Assembly: GCF_914271545.1 (NCBI RefSeq)
Contig: NZ_CAJZAH010000002.1
Coordinates: 992,001-1,056,000, forward strand
Origin: Cupriavidus respiraculi
Lineage (GTDB): Bacteria > Pseudomonadota > Gammaproteobacteria > Burkholderiales > Burkholderiaceae
Reading direction: 5' to 3'
DNA: 64,000 nt
Made by a program: the position numbers and the translations under genes. The notes beneath the pieces were generated by a model. It was not told the DNA's origin. It saw only the letters and a program-made list of their open reading frames with translations, and made no database searches. This document shows, in pieces, positions 1 to 8,600 of this stretch (the stretch's first letter is position 1; every line of letters starts with the position of its first letter).

Positions 1-912
1 TATGGCGAGTACGTGTTCGACTGGGCCTGGGCCGATGCGTATGCCCAGCACCGCGTGCCCTACTACCCCAAATGGCTCAGCGCCGTGCCCTTCACGCCCG
101 TGCAAGGCGCGCGGCTGCTGGCCGAGGACGGACTCGCGCGGCGGCACCTGCTGCGGATCGCGCTGGCGCTGGCCGAGGAAAGCGGCCTGTCCTCCTTGCA
201 CGTCCTGTTCCCGACCGACGACGAGGCCGCGCTGATGGACGAGGCCGGCATGCTGATGCGCCAAGGGGTGCAGTTCCACTGGACCAACCCCGGCTATGCG
301 GATTTCGAGGCGTTTCTTGCCACGCTGTCGCAGAAGAAGCGCAAGAACATCCGCGCCGAGCGGCGGCGGGTCGAAGAGGCCGGCATCTCGTTCCGGCACG
401 TGCTGGGGCCGCAAATCGGGGCCGACGACTGGCGCCTGTTCCACCGCTGCTATCGGCAGACCTATCGCGAGCACCATTCCACGCCGTATCTGAACCTGGA
501 CTTTTTCGAGCGCATCGGCGCGGCGATGCCCGAAAACCTGCTGATGGTCGTCGCCTTGCGGGAGGGACGGCCGATCGCGGCGTCGCTGCTGGTCTACGAC
601 GCGGACCCGGCGGTAAGCACCCTGTACGGGCGCTACTGGGGCGCGCTGGAACACCACCCGTGCCTGCATTTCGAGACCGCGTATTACCAGCCGCTGGCGT
701 TCTGCATCGCCCACGGCATCCGCACGTTCGAGGGCGGCGCCCAGGGCGAACACAAGATGGCGCGCGGCTTTCTGCCCGTCGCCACGCGCTCCGCGCACTG
801 GCTGGCGCATCCCGCGTTCGCCGATGCGGTGGAGCGCTTCCTGGCGCGGGAGCGGCAGGGAATCGATGCCTATCTGGATGAGTTGGGGGAACGGACGCCT
901 TATGCGCGGTGA
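1..912 (+). CDS. FemAB/GNAT-like acyltransferase family protein (DUF482, COG3146), 5' end missing
   Basis: The reading frame is open from base 1, so the start lies before the window. The first visible residues read YGEYVFDWAW, and a block of this kind is conserved in the COG3146 (DUF482, peptidogalycan biosynthesis/FemAB-like) family. About 303 codons remain, ending in TGA at 910-912. The motif EGGAQGEHKMARGF near the C-terminus is also typical. Family members have a GNAT-like fold and are assumed to transfer an acyl or aminoacyl group, but the substrate is unknown. The next gene, ppa, is convergent and the two share a bidirectional terminator. A GTG at 13 is an internal codon, not the start. 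Family call is confident; biochemical role is not. Confidence 0.85.
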   Translation, partial: YGEYVFDWAWADAYAQHRVPYYPKWLSAVPFTPVQGARLLAEDGLARRHLLRIALALAEESGLSSLHVLFPTDDEAALMDEAGMLMRQGVQFHWTNPGYADFEAFLATLSQKKRKNIRAERRRVEEAGISFRHVLGPQIGADDWRLFHRCYRQTYREHHSTPYLNLDFFERIGAAMPENLLMVVALREGRPIAASLLVYDADPAVSTLYGRYWGALEHHPCLHFETAYYQPLAFCIAHGIRTFEGGAQGEHKMARGFLPVATRSAHWLAHPAFADAVERFLARERQGIDAYLDELGERTPYAR

Positions 913-966
913 GGTTTTACAACTGTCGTGCTGACCGGGCGGTCACCCTCTGCCCACGTCCAAACA

Positions 967-1005
967 AAACATCCCCGCAAGGCCAAAGCCATGCGGGGAT
1001 GTTTT
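967..1005. terminator. Bidirectional rho-independent terminator
   Basis: A perfect 13-bp inverted repeat (AAACATCCCCGCA at 967-979, mirrored at 992-1004) surrounds a 12-nt loop. It is followed by T residues on the plus strand and by a GTTTTGTTTG run on the minus strand. It sits between the convergent acyltransferase-like gene and ppa and can serve both. Confidence 0.88.
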
Positions 1006-1038
1006 CCACCAGAGAACGCGCCAGACCGGCGCGCCCGC

Positions 1039-1566
1039 TCACTTCTTGTAATTCGCCACGCCGTCCGAGATTTCCTTGTGGGCTTCCTCGATGCCGGCCC
1101 AGCCTTCGACCTTGACCCACTTGCCGGCTTCGAGCGCCTTGTAATTCTCGAAGAAGTGCTTGATCTGGTCCAGCGTGTTCTGCGGCACGTCCGACAGGCC
1201 CTTCATGAAGGCGGTGGCGGGGCACAGCTTGTCGACCGGCACGGCGACCAGCTTGGCGTCCACGCCAGCCTCGTCCGTCATCTTCAGCATGCCCAGCGCG
1301 CGGCAGCGCACGACGGCGCCGGCCAGGATCGGGAACGGCGTGAGCACCAGCACGTCCACCGGGTCGCCGTCGCCCGACAGCGTCTGCGGAATGAAGCCGT
1401 AGTTGGCGGGATAACGCATGCCGGTGCCGATGAAGCGGTCGACGAACAGCAGGCCGGTGTCCTTGTCGGCCTCGTACTTCACCGGATCGCTCTGGGCGGA
1501 AATCTCGATGATGACGTTGAAATCGTTCGGGATGTCCTTGCCCGGCGAGACGAGATTGAAGCTCAT
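1039..1566 (-). CDS. ppa: Inorganic pyrophosphatase
   Basis: Cytoplasmic Family I soluble pyrophosphatase, which hydrolyses PPi to two phosphates and pulls biosynthetic reactions forward. The 175-residue product has the usual length. It carries the family signature DGDPVDVLV, whose aspartates bind Mg2+, and the block RYPANYGFIPQT. The frame is open upstream to 1824, but the ATG at 1564-1566 is chosen because it gives the conserved N-terminus MSFNLVSPGKD and has GGAGA upstream at good spacing. A perfect TATAAT lies 38 bases further upstream. The gene is monocistronic, divergent from the aldehyde dehydrogenase and ends at a strong terminator. Very sure. Confidence 0.97.
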   Translation of the reverse strand: MSFNLVSPGKDIPNDFNVIIEISAQSDPVKYEADKDTGLLFVDRFIGTGMRYPANYGFIPQTLSGDGDPVDVLVLTPFPILAGAVVRCRALGMLKMTDEAGVDAKLVAVPVDKLCPATAFMKGLSDVPQNTLDQIKHFFENYKALEAGKWVKVEGWAGIEEAHKEISDGVANYKK

Positions 1567-1603
1567 GCGATTCTCCAGAATGCTCTGTTTGCGGATGGCC
1601 GGC

Positions 1604-1630
1604 ATTATAGCGGGTCGGCCCTGACCGCAA
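1604..1630 (-). promoter_or_regulatory. Putative sigma-70 promoter of ppa
   Basis: Read on the minus strand, TTGCGG (1625-1630) and a perfect TATAAT (1604-1609) are separated by 15 bases. The spacer is shorter than the optimal 17, so the -35 assignment is weaker than the -10. It lies 38 bases upstream of the ppa start. Confidence 0.55.
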
Positions 1631-1696
1631 GCTGACGGCGACGCCCGGCCGCCGGGCTGCGCGATAATGCCGGTTCGTTGACGCCGGAGCCCCCCG

Positions 1697-3133
1697 ATGC
1701 ATGCCCAGCATTTTGTCGCCAATCGCCTGATCGCGCCGGATTCCGGCATGCGGATCAAGGTGTTCGACCCCTCCACCGGCGAGCCGTTCGCGGAGATCGC
1801 GCGCGGCAACGCCACCGATATCAACGCCGCGGTCTACGCGGCCCGGCAGGCCGCCGAGGGCGCCTGGGGCGCGATGTCCCCCGCCGAGCGCGTGCGGCTG
1901 CTCAACCGCGTGGCCATCGTGCTGATGGAGCACGAGGACGAGCTGGCCGCGCTGGAAGCGCGCGATACCGGCAAGCCGCTGCGCCAGGCCCGCGCCGACG
2001 CGCGCGCCGTGGCGCGCTATTTCGAGTTCTACGCCGGCGCCGCCGACAAGCTGCACGGCCAGACCATTCCCTACCAGACCGGCTACACGGTGCTGACCGT
2101 GCGCGAGCCGCATGGCGTGACCGGCCACATCATCCCGTGGAACTATCCGTTGCAGATCTTCGGCCGCAGCGTGGGCGCGGCGCTGGCCGCCGGCAATGCC
2201 TGCGTGGTCAAGCCCGCCGAGGATGCCTGCCTGTCGCTGCTGCGCGTGGCCGAGCTGGCCGCCGAGGCGGGCCTTCCCGACGGCGCGCTCAATATCGTGA
2301 CGGGCTACGGCCACGAGGCCGGCGCGGCGCTGGCCCGCCACGCCGGCATCGACCATATCTCCTTCACCGGCTCGCCGCAGACCGGCAAGCAGGTGGCCCA
2401 GATGGCCGCCGAGAACCATGTGCCCGTGACGCTGGAACTGGGCGGCAAGTCGCCGCAGATCGTGTTCGCCGATGCCGACCTCGATGCGCTGGTGCCCGTG
2501 GTGGTCAACGGCATCGTGCAGAACGCCGGCCAGACCTGCTCGGCCGGCAGCCGCGTGCTGGTCGAGCGGCCCATCTACAATGCGCTGCTGGACCGCCTGG
2601 CCTCGGTGTTCGAGTCGCTGCGCGTGGGCCCGTCCGAGCTGGACCTCGAATGCGGCCCGCTGATCAACCGCAAGCAGCAGCAGCGCGTATGGGACTTCGT
2701 CTCCGACGCGCAGCACGCCGGCATTCCGGCCATGGCACAGGGCCAGATCGTGGCGGAGGCGCCCGAGACCGGCTACTACCAGGTGCCGATGCTGTTCCGC
2801 GACGTGCCGCCCAAGCACCGGCTCGCGCAGGAAGAGGTGTTCGGCCCGCTGCTGGCCGCCATGCCGTTCGACAGCGAGGCCGAGGCGCTGACGCTGGCCA
2901 ACGGCACCGCCTACGGCCTGGTGGCGGGCGTATGGACGCGCGACGGCGGGCGCCAGCTGCGGCTGGCGCGCAAGCTGCGCGCGGGGCAGGTCTTCATCAA
3001 CAACTACGGTGCCGGCGGCGGCGTGGAGCTGCCCTTCGGCGGCACCGGCCAGTCCGGCTACGGACGCGAAAAGGGCTTCGAGGCCCTGTACGGCTTCACC
3101 ATTCTGAAAACCATCGCCATCAACCATGGGTAA
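1697..3133 (+). CDS. NAD(P)-dependent aldehyde dehydrogenase
   Basis: ALDH superfamily enzyme of 478 residues that oxidises an aldehyde to a carboxylate with NAD(P)+ in the cytoplasm. The catalytic machinery is visible: PWNY with oxyanion Asn149, the general base Glu247 in VTLELGGKSP, and the nucleophile Cys281 in NAGQTCSAGSR. The C-terminal ALDH motif FGGTGQSGYGREKG is present. It opens a same-strand run with a tiny membrane protein (8-nt overlap), an SDR dehydrogenase and an MFS transporter. This suggests uptake of a small acid or alcohol and its oxidation through an aldehyde. The substrate cannot be read from sequence; betaine-aldehyde or gamma-aminobutyraldehyde dehydrogenase-like enzymes are among the closest in appearance. 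Confidence 0.93.
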   Translation: MHAQHFVANRLIAPDSGMRIKVFDPSTGEPFAEIARGNATDINAAVYAARQAAEGAWGAMSPAERVRLLNRVAIVLMEHEDELAALEARDTGKPLRQARADARAVARYFEFYAGAADKLHGQTIPYQTGYTVLTVREPHGVTGHIIPWNYPLQIFGRSVGAALAAGNACVVKPAEDACLSLLRVAELAAEAGLPDGALNIVTGYGHEAGAALARHAGIDHISFTGSPQTGKQVAQMAAENHVPVTLELGGKSPQIVFADADLDALVPVVVNGIVQNAGQTCSAGSRVLVERPIYNALLDRLASVFESLRVGPSELDLECGPLINRKQQQRVWDFVSDAQHAGIPAMAQGQIVAEAPETGYYQVPMLFRDVPPKHRLAQEEVFGPLLAAMPFDSEAEALTLANGTAYGLVAGVWTRDGGRQLRLARKLRAGQVFINNYGAGGGVELPFGGTGQSGYGREKGFEALYGFTILKTIAINHG

Positions 3134-3368
3134 TATCAACTTCCTGTCCGTCGCCTTCGCCATCTTTTTTTTCTGGATGGGCTGGCACGTCAGAAACAAG
3201 CGCGCGACCAACCCGTCGGGCATGCCGCGCCTGCAGGTCTTCAAGCGCAAGTGGGGCGACAACGTGGGCGACCGCGTGCACTGGGCGCTCTACGTGGCCC
3301 TGCCCTTCCTGCTGGGCATCATGATGGTGGCCAATGCCGTGCGCGGCCGGGGACCGTTCTCCGGCTAG
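3126..3368 (+). CDS. Small membrane protein of unknown function
   Basis: An 80-residue protein with a hydrophobic N-terminal segment (about residues 5-20), a central basic stretch rich in Arg and Lys, and a second hydrophobic segment (about 54-71). This suggests a two-helix hairpin in the inner membrane. It overlaps the aldehyde dehydrogenase stop by 8 nt, so it is probably translated by coupling. I do not recognise the family. The position implies a role in the same oxidative module, perhaps membrane attachment, but that is only inference from context. Confidence 0.7.
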   Translation: MGNINFLSVAFAIFFFWMGWHVRNKRATNPSGMPRLQVFKRKWGDNVGDRVHWALYVALPFLLGIMMVANAVRGRGPFSG

Positions 3369-3430
3369 GCACGCGGCGCCGGCGCCCGCAGCGGCGCGCA
3401 TCGACAACCAACAACACAACGGAGACATCG

Positions 3431-4189
3431 ATGAGACTGGCGAACAAGGTGGCGGTGGTGACGGGCGGCGGTTCCGGCTTCGGCGAGGGCATCGCCCACG
3501 CCTTCGCCCGCGAGGGCGCGCGCGTACTGATCGCCGACCTGCGCGAGGACGCGGCGCGGCGTGTGGCCGACGCGATCCGCGGCGCGGGCGGCGAGGCGGC
3601 GGCGTGCCGCGCCGACGTCTCGCTCGGCGCGGACGTGGCCGCGATGCGCGACGAGGCGCTGCGGCGGTACGGGCATGTCGACATCGTGGTCAACAACGCC
3701 GGCACCACCCACCGCAACAAGCCCATCCTCGAGATCACCGAGGAAGAGTTCGACCTCGTCTACGCGGTCAACGTCAAGAGCATCTACTGGTCGGCGCGGC
3801 ACTTCATCCCGCATTTCCGCGAGCGCGGCGGCGGCGCCTTCGTCAACATCGCCTCGACCGCCGGCATCCGCCCCCGCCCCGGCCTGGTCTGGTACAACGG
3901 CAGCAAGGGCGCGGTGATCACCGCGAGCAAGGCCATGGCCGCCGAACTCGGCCCGGACAAGATCCGCGTGAACTGCGTCAACCCGGTCATCGGCGCGACC
4001 GGCATGCTCGAGCAGTTCATGGGCGTGCCGGACACGCCGGAGAACCGCGCACGCTTTCTCGCCACCATCCCGATGGGGCGCATGTCGACCCCTGCCGACG
4101 TCGCCAACGCCTGCCTCTACCTCGCATCGGACGAGGCGTCGTTCATCACCGGCGCCTGCATCGAGGTCGATGGCGGCCGCTGCGTCTGA
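3431..4189 (+). CDS. SDR family oxidoreductase (3-oxoacyl-ACP reductase/glucose dehydrogenase-like)
   Basis: Classical short-chain dehydrogenase/reductase of 252 residues. It has the Rossmann motif TGGGSGFG (residues 11-18), NNAG (88-91) and the catalytic set Ser142, Tyr155, Lys159 (YNGSK). Asp36 at the end of the second strand (LIADL) suggests preference for NAD(H). The end IEVDGGRCV is typical of family members that act on small alcohols. The ATG at 3431 follows GGAGAC. It lies 62 nt after the small membrane protein and ahead of the MFS transporter. Probable function is oxidation of an alcohol feeding the upstream aldehyde dehydrogenase; substrate unknown. Confidence 0.92.
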   Translation: MRLANKVAVVTGGGSGFGEGIAHAFAREGARVLIADLREDAARRVADAIRGAGGEAAACRADVSLGADVAAMRDEALRRYGHVDIVVNNAGTTHRNKPILEITEEEFDLVYAVNVKSIYWSARHFIPHFRERGGGAFVNIASTAGIRPRPGLVWYNGSKGAVITASKAMAAELGPDKIRVNCVNPVIGATGMLEQFMGVPDTPENRARFLATIPMGRMSTPADVANACLYLASDEASFITGACIEVDGGRCV

Positions 4190-4201
4190 GCGCCGCCTTT
4201 C

Positions 4202-4252
4202 CGGTTTTTTCGCTTCCCCGCTTTTCCGCTTTTCCGCTTTTCCGCTTTCCCG
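4202..4252. repeat. Short tandem repeat (8-mer GCTTTTCC)
   Basis: In the gap between the SDR and MFS genes, three exact tandem copies of GCTTTTCC are flanked by degenerate copies (GCTTCCCC before, GCTTTCCC after). The pyrimidine-rich tract is at odds with the surrounding high-GC coding DNA. It probably arose by slippage; copy number may vary between strains. No hairpin is formed. Confidence 0.75.
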
Positions 4253-4333
4253 CGTCTTTCCTCGCCGCGCGCGATGGCTTATCCCGCGGCACCCGATGGC
4301 AGCATCCACAAACAGAATTGCCAAGGAGACAGC

Positions 4334-5641
4334 ATGACAAGCACCGTGGTGAACGCCGGCACGAACGCCGCCGGCTACGAAGACGCGCTCTACCGCAAGG
4401 TGAGCTGGCGCCTGATTCCCTTCCTGCTGCTTTGCTACGTGGTGGCCTACCTGGACCGCGTCAACGTGGGCTTCGCCAAGCTGCAAATGCTCAGCGACCT
4501 GCAGTTCAGCGAGACAGTCTACGGGCTCGGCGCCGGCATCTTCTTCATCGGCTACTTCCTGTTCGAGGTGCCGAGCAACGTGATCCTGCACAAGGTGGGC
4601 GCGCGCATCTGGATCGCCCGCATCATGATCACCTGGGGCGTGATTTCGGCGGCGATGATGTTCGTCACCACGCCGACGATGTTCTACGTGCTGCGCTTTC
4701 TGCTGGGCGTGGCCGAGGCGGGCTTCTTTCCCGGCATCATCCTGTACCTGACCTACTGGTATCCGGCGGACCGGCGCGGGCGCACCACCACGTGGTTCAT
4801 GACCGCGGTGGCGCTGTCCGGCGTGATCGGCGGCCCGCTGTCGGGCTGGATCATGCAGAACTTCGACGGCCACAACGGCTGGGCCGGCTGGCAGTGGATG
4901 TTCCTGCTGGAAGGGCTGCCGTCGGTGCTGGTGGGCCTGTGGGTGCTGGGCTTCCTCGATGACCGCATCGCGCACGCGAAGTGGCTCACCGCCGAGGAAA
5001 AGGCCGTGCTCGAGCGCAATATCGCCGCGGAGGCCGTCACCAAGGAAGACCTCCCGATCCGCCGCGTGATGTCGAGCCCGCGCGTGTGGCTGATGAGCGC
5101 GATCTACTTCAGCTTCGTGATGGGGCTGTACGGCGTGAGCTTCTGGCTGCCGACCATCATCAAGCAGACCGGCGTCAAGGGCGCGCTGGACATCGGCCTG
5201 TTGACCGCCATTCCCTACGGCGCCGCCGTGATCGGCATGGTGCTGGTGGCGCGCAGCGCGGACCGCACCGGCGAGCGCCGCTGGCATATCGCCATTCCGG
5301 CGGTGCTCGGCGCGCTGGGTCTGGTGCTGTCGGTGCACTGGCACGGCAACACGGTGCTGGCGATGGTGGGACTGACGCTGGCGACCATCGGCATCATGAC
5401 CACGCTGCCGCTGTTCTGGAGCCTGCCTACGGCGTTCCTCGCCGGCACCGGCGCCGCGGCCGGCATCGCCATGATCAACTCGCTGGGCAACCTCGCCGGC
5501 TTTATCAGCCCCTATGCGGTGGGCTGGCTCAAGGACCTGACGCAGAGCACCAACTCGGGCATGTACCTGCTGGCGGTATGCCTGGTGGTGGGCGGCGCGC
5601 TGACGCTGTCGGTGCCCGCCGCGAGCGTGAACCGGCGCTGA
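4334..5641 (+). CDS. MFS transporter, anion:cation symporter (ACS) family
   Basis: A 435-residue inner-membrane secondary transporter with twelve predicted helices. The N-terminal motif YLDRVNVGFAKLQM is characteristic of the ACS family, which imports organic anions such as tartrate, phthalate, hexuronates or 4-hydroxyphenylacetate with protons. AKEGAC-type start context: the ATG at 4334 follows AAGGAGAC. It is last in the run with the aldehyde dehydrogenase, small membrane protein and SDR enzyme, and most likely imports their substrate. It converges on chpA with 48 nt between stops. Confidence 0.92.
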   Translation: MTSTVVNAGTNAAGYEDALYRKVSWRLIPFLLLCYVVAYLDRVNVGFAKLQMLSDLQFSETVYGLGAGIFFIGYFLFEVPSNVILHKVGARIWIARIMITWGVISAAMMFVTTPTMFYVLRFLLGVAEAGFFPGIILYLTYWYPADRRGRTTTWFMTAVALSGVIGGPLSGWIMQNFDGHNGWAGWQWMFLLEGLPSVLVGLWVLGFLDDRIAHAKWLTAEEKAVLERNIAAEAVTKEDLPIRRVMSSPRVWLMSAIYFSFVMGLYGVSFWLPTIIKQTGVKGALDIGLLTAIPYGAAVIGMVLVARSADRTGERRWHIAIPAVLGALGLVLSVHWHGNTVLAMVGLTLATIGIMTTLPLFWSLPTAFLAGTGAAAGIAMINSLGNLAGFISPYAVGWLKDLTQSTNSGMYLLAVCLVVGGALTLSVPAASVNRR

Positions 5642-5654
5642 GCCTGGGCGCGGC

Positions 5655-5680
5655 GCGCGGCGGGCGTTGCCCGCCCGCGC
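5655..5680. terminator. GC-rich hairpin between convergent genes
   Basis: Arms at 5655-5665 and 5669-5680 pair with a single bulge over a 3-nt loop. There is no T-run, so it is at best a weak or rho-assisted terminator. It lies in the 48-nt gap between the MFS gene and chpA, which converge. Confidence 0.4.
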
Positions 5681-5689
5681 CGCCGGCGC

Positions 5690-8600
5690 TCACTCGCGGG
5701 AGCCCTCCAGCATCTGCGCCACCGAACCGGCCGTGCCGGCGGCACGCTCGCCGATCAGCTGGTGCAGCGTCATCAGCAACTCGTCCTCGTTGTAGGGCTT
5801 GCCCAGGAACACGTTGACGCCGATCTCGCTGGCATAGCGGCGATGCTTGTCGGCCGTGCGCGAAGTGATCATCACGAGCGGCATGTGCGCGGTGCGGGCG
5901 TCGGCGCGCACGTTGCGGGTCAGGTCGAAGCCGTCCATGTGCGGCATCTCGATATCGACCAGCATGATGTCGGGCATCGTCTCCTGCAATTGCCTGAGCG
6001 CGTCCACGCCATCGCGGGCCAGCACCACCTGGTAGCCGGCGCGGGTCAGCAGCCGGTGCGCGGCCTTGCGCACGGTCAGCGAGTCGTCCACGACCATCAC
6101 GGTCGGCTGGGTCTGCAAGCCGTCCACCGGCGTCGCCGCGCCGCCGCCCGTGGCGCCGCCGAACTCGGCCACCGCGCCGTTGCCCTGCAAGGCGAACGGC
6201 AACGCCAGTGGCGCGGCCTCGCCCCGCTCGCGCACATGGCGCTGCGCCAGCACCACCGGGTTGTAGATCAGCACGATCTCGCCGTCGCCCAGCGTGGTGG
6301 CGCCGGCAATGCCTTCGAGCCGGGCCAGGTGCGGGCCGATATGCTTGACCACCACTTCGCGGTTGCCCACGATCTCGTCCACGTGCACCGCCACGCGATC
6401 CGCGCCGCTGCGCACGATGACGATGGGCGAGTACTTGCGGCCGGCGGCGATGGCCGAGGCCTCCTCGATCAGCGTGCCGAAGTAATGGAACGGCACGTCG
6501 CCCGCGGCGGTGGGAAAGCGGCCGCTGTTGTAGGCGTCCAGCAGCGCCGGCGAGCGCAGCTGCTGCACCTGCTCGATCATGCCGCTGGGCACCGCGAACA
6601 GCCGGCCGCCCTGCGCCACCAGCAGCACCTGCGTGATCGCGGTCGTCAGCGGCAGATGCATGGTGAAGCGCGTTCCCCGCCCCGGCTCGCTGGCCAGCGC
6701 GATGCGCCCGCCCAGGGCCACGGTCTCGGCACGCACCACGTCCATGCCGACGCCGCGTCCGGCCAGTTCCGACACCTGCTCGGCGGTGCTGAAGCCGGGC
6801 GAGAAGATCAGCTCGGTCAGGCGCGCATCGCTGGCGTCCTCGCCGGCCGCCAGCAGGCGGCGCTGCACCGCGCGCTCGCGGATGCGCGCGAGGTCCAGTC
6901 CGCCGCCGTCATCGACGAAATGCAACACCACTTCGTTGCCTTCCTGTTGCACCTCCAGCGTCAGCGCGCCGGTGGCGGGCTTGCCTGCGTGCCGGCGCAC
7001 CTCGGCCGGCTCGATGCCGTGCACGACCGCATTGCGGATCAGATGCTCGATGGGACCGGCCATGCGGTCGAGCACCGAGCGGTCGATCTCCACGGTGCCG
7101 CCCCGGATCAGCAGCCGCACTTCCTTGCCGGTTTCGTTGGCGGCCTGGCGCGCCACGCGGTACAGCCGCTCGGCCAGCGCATCGAACTGCACCATGCGTG
7201 CCTGCATCAGGCTGCGCTGCAGGCCGCGCGTCAGACGCGCCTGCGCCTCCAGGTCGCCGGCGGCGCGATCGAAGCCGCGTTGCAGGTTCTGCTCGACGGT
7301 GGCCACGTCGCCGACCGATTCCGCCATCAGGCGCGTGAGTTCCTGAAAGCGCGTGAAGCGGTCGAACTCCAGCGGATCGAAATCGCGCCGGTGCTCGACG
7401 TCGGCAATGCGCGAGGCCATCTGCGTCTCGGCCTGGATCTCGATCTCGCGCAGCTGGCCGCGCAGCCGCGCCACATTGGCGTTGAGTTCGCCCAGATAGG
7501 AGCGCAGCGCTTCCAGCTCGCTTTCCACGCGGGCGCGCGAGGCGCCCACTTCGCCGGCATCGGTGATCAGCGTATCGAGCGTGCGGGCCTGCACGCGCAC
7601 GAGCGCGCGCTGGCGCTCCGCGGGTTCGGGGGCGATGGCCGTTACCGCGGCGGCTTGCGCAGGGACGGTGGCGGGAAGGCGAGTGGCCGAGGCCGGCCCC
7701 GTCTCCACGGACGCCGCGGATTCCGCCGGCTCGGCGGCGTCCACGTCGCCGCCGGACATCTCGTCGCCTTGCGGCTGCCGCAGGCCGTTGACCGCATCGG
7801 CATCGTCCACCGGCAACAGCCGGCCCGCCTGCAGCGCTTCCGCATGGGCCAGCAGCCGGTCGTACCAGGCATACAGCCGCGCGAACACGGGCTGCCCCAT
7901 GCGCTGCCCGCGCACCGACGATTCCAGCAGGCTCTCCATTTCGTGCGCGGCCTGGCCCAGCGCCATCGCGCCCGCCATGCGCGCGCCGCCCTTGAGCGTA
8001 TGCAGCGCCCGCAGCATCGGGCCGGCGTGCCCGGCCTGCGCGGGGTCGGCTTCCCACGCGCGCAGCAGCTTGCCCAACTCGGGCAGGCTGCCGTGCGCCT
8101 CTTCGAGGAAGATGTCGACGAGCGCCTGGTCCAGCGGCGCGGCGGCGGCCGATGAGGACGCGGCGTCCGGAACGTCCGGAGCCGCAGGACCGTCCTGCGC
8201 GGCGGACGGTTTCAGTGCGATCACGTCGGCGGACCGCGCAGCCGGCCCGACGGGTCCGAACAGCATGGCGACGGGCGCGCCCGCTTCCGCCGGTGTCGCG
8301 GCCGGCGCCGCGGGCATGGCGATGCGCGGGCGCACCAGCGCGCGCTCCCCGAAGCCCGCGAGCTCGCGGCACATCACGGCGTCGGCCTCCGGCCAGATGC
8401 CGGCCGCGAACCGATGCAGCATGCCGCGCATGCGCTCCAGCGCCTGTTCCAGCAGCCGGAAATCGGCGGGATGCAGGGCGACGGGATGGGTGCTCAACTG
8501 CACCAGCAGGCGCTCCAGCGCCTCGGCCAGTTCGCGCACCGGCTCCAGTTCCACGGTGGCGGAGCTGCCCTGCAGCGTGTGGATCACGCGCAGCGCCAGC

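Noticed and set aside
917-3262. Minus-strand 781-codon open frame
   Set aside because: It lies antisense to ppa in another frame and to the aldehyde dehydrogenase; the product is Arg/His/Gly-rich with no domain. High-GC DNA commonly opens such frames.
4202-4252. 8-mer repeat as an operator array
   Set aside because: The copies are contiguous without the spacing or symmetry of protein sites; slippage is a simpler explanation.
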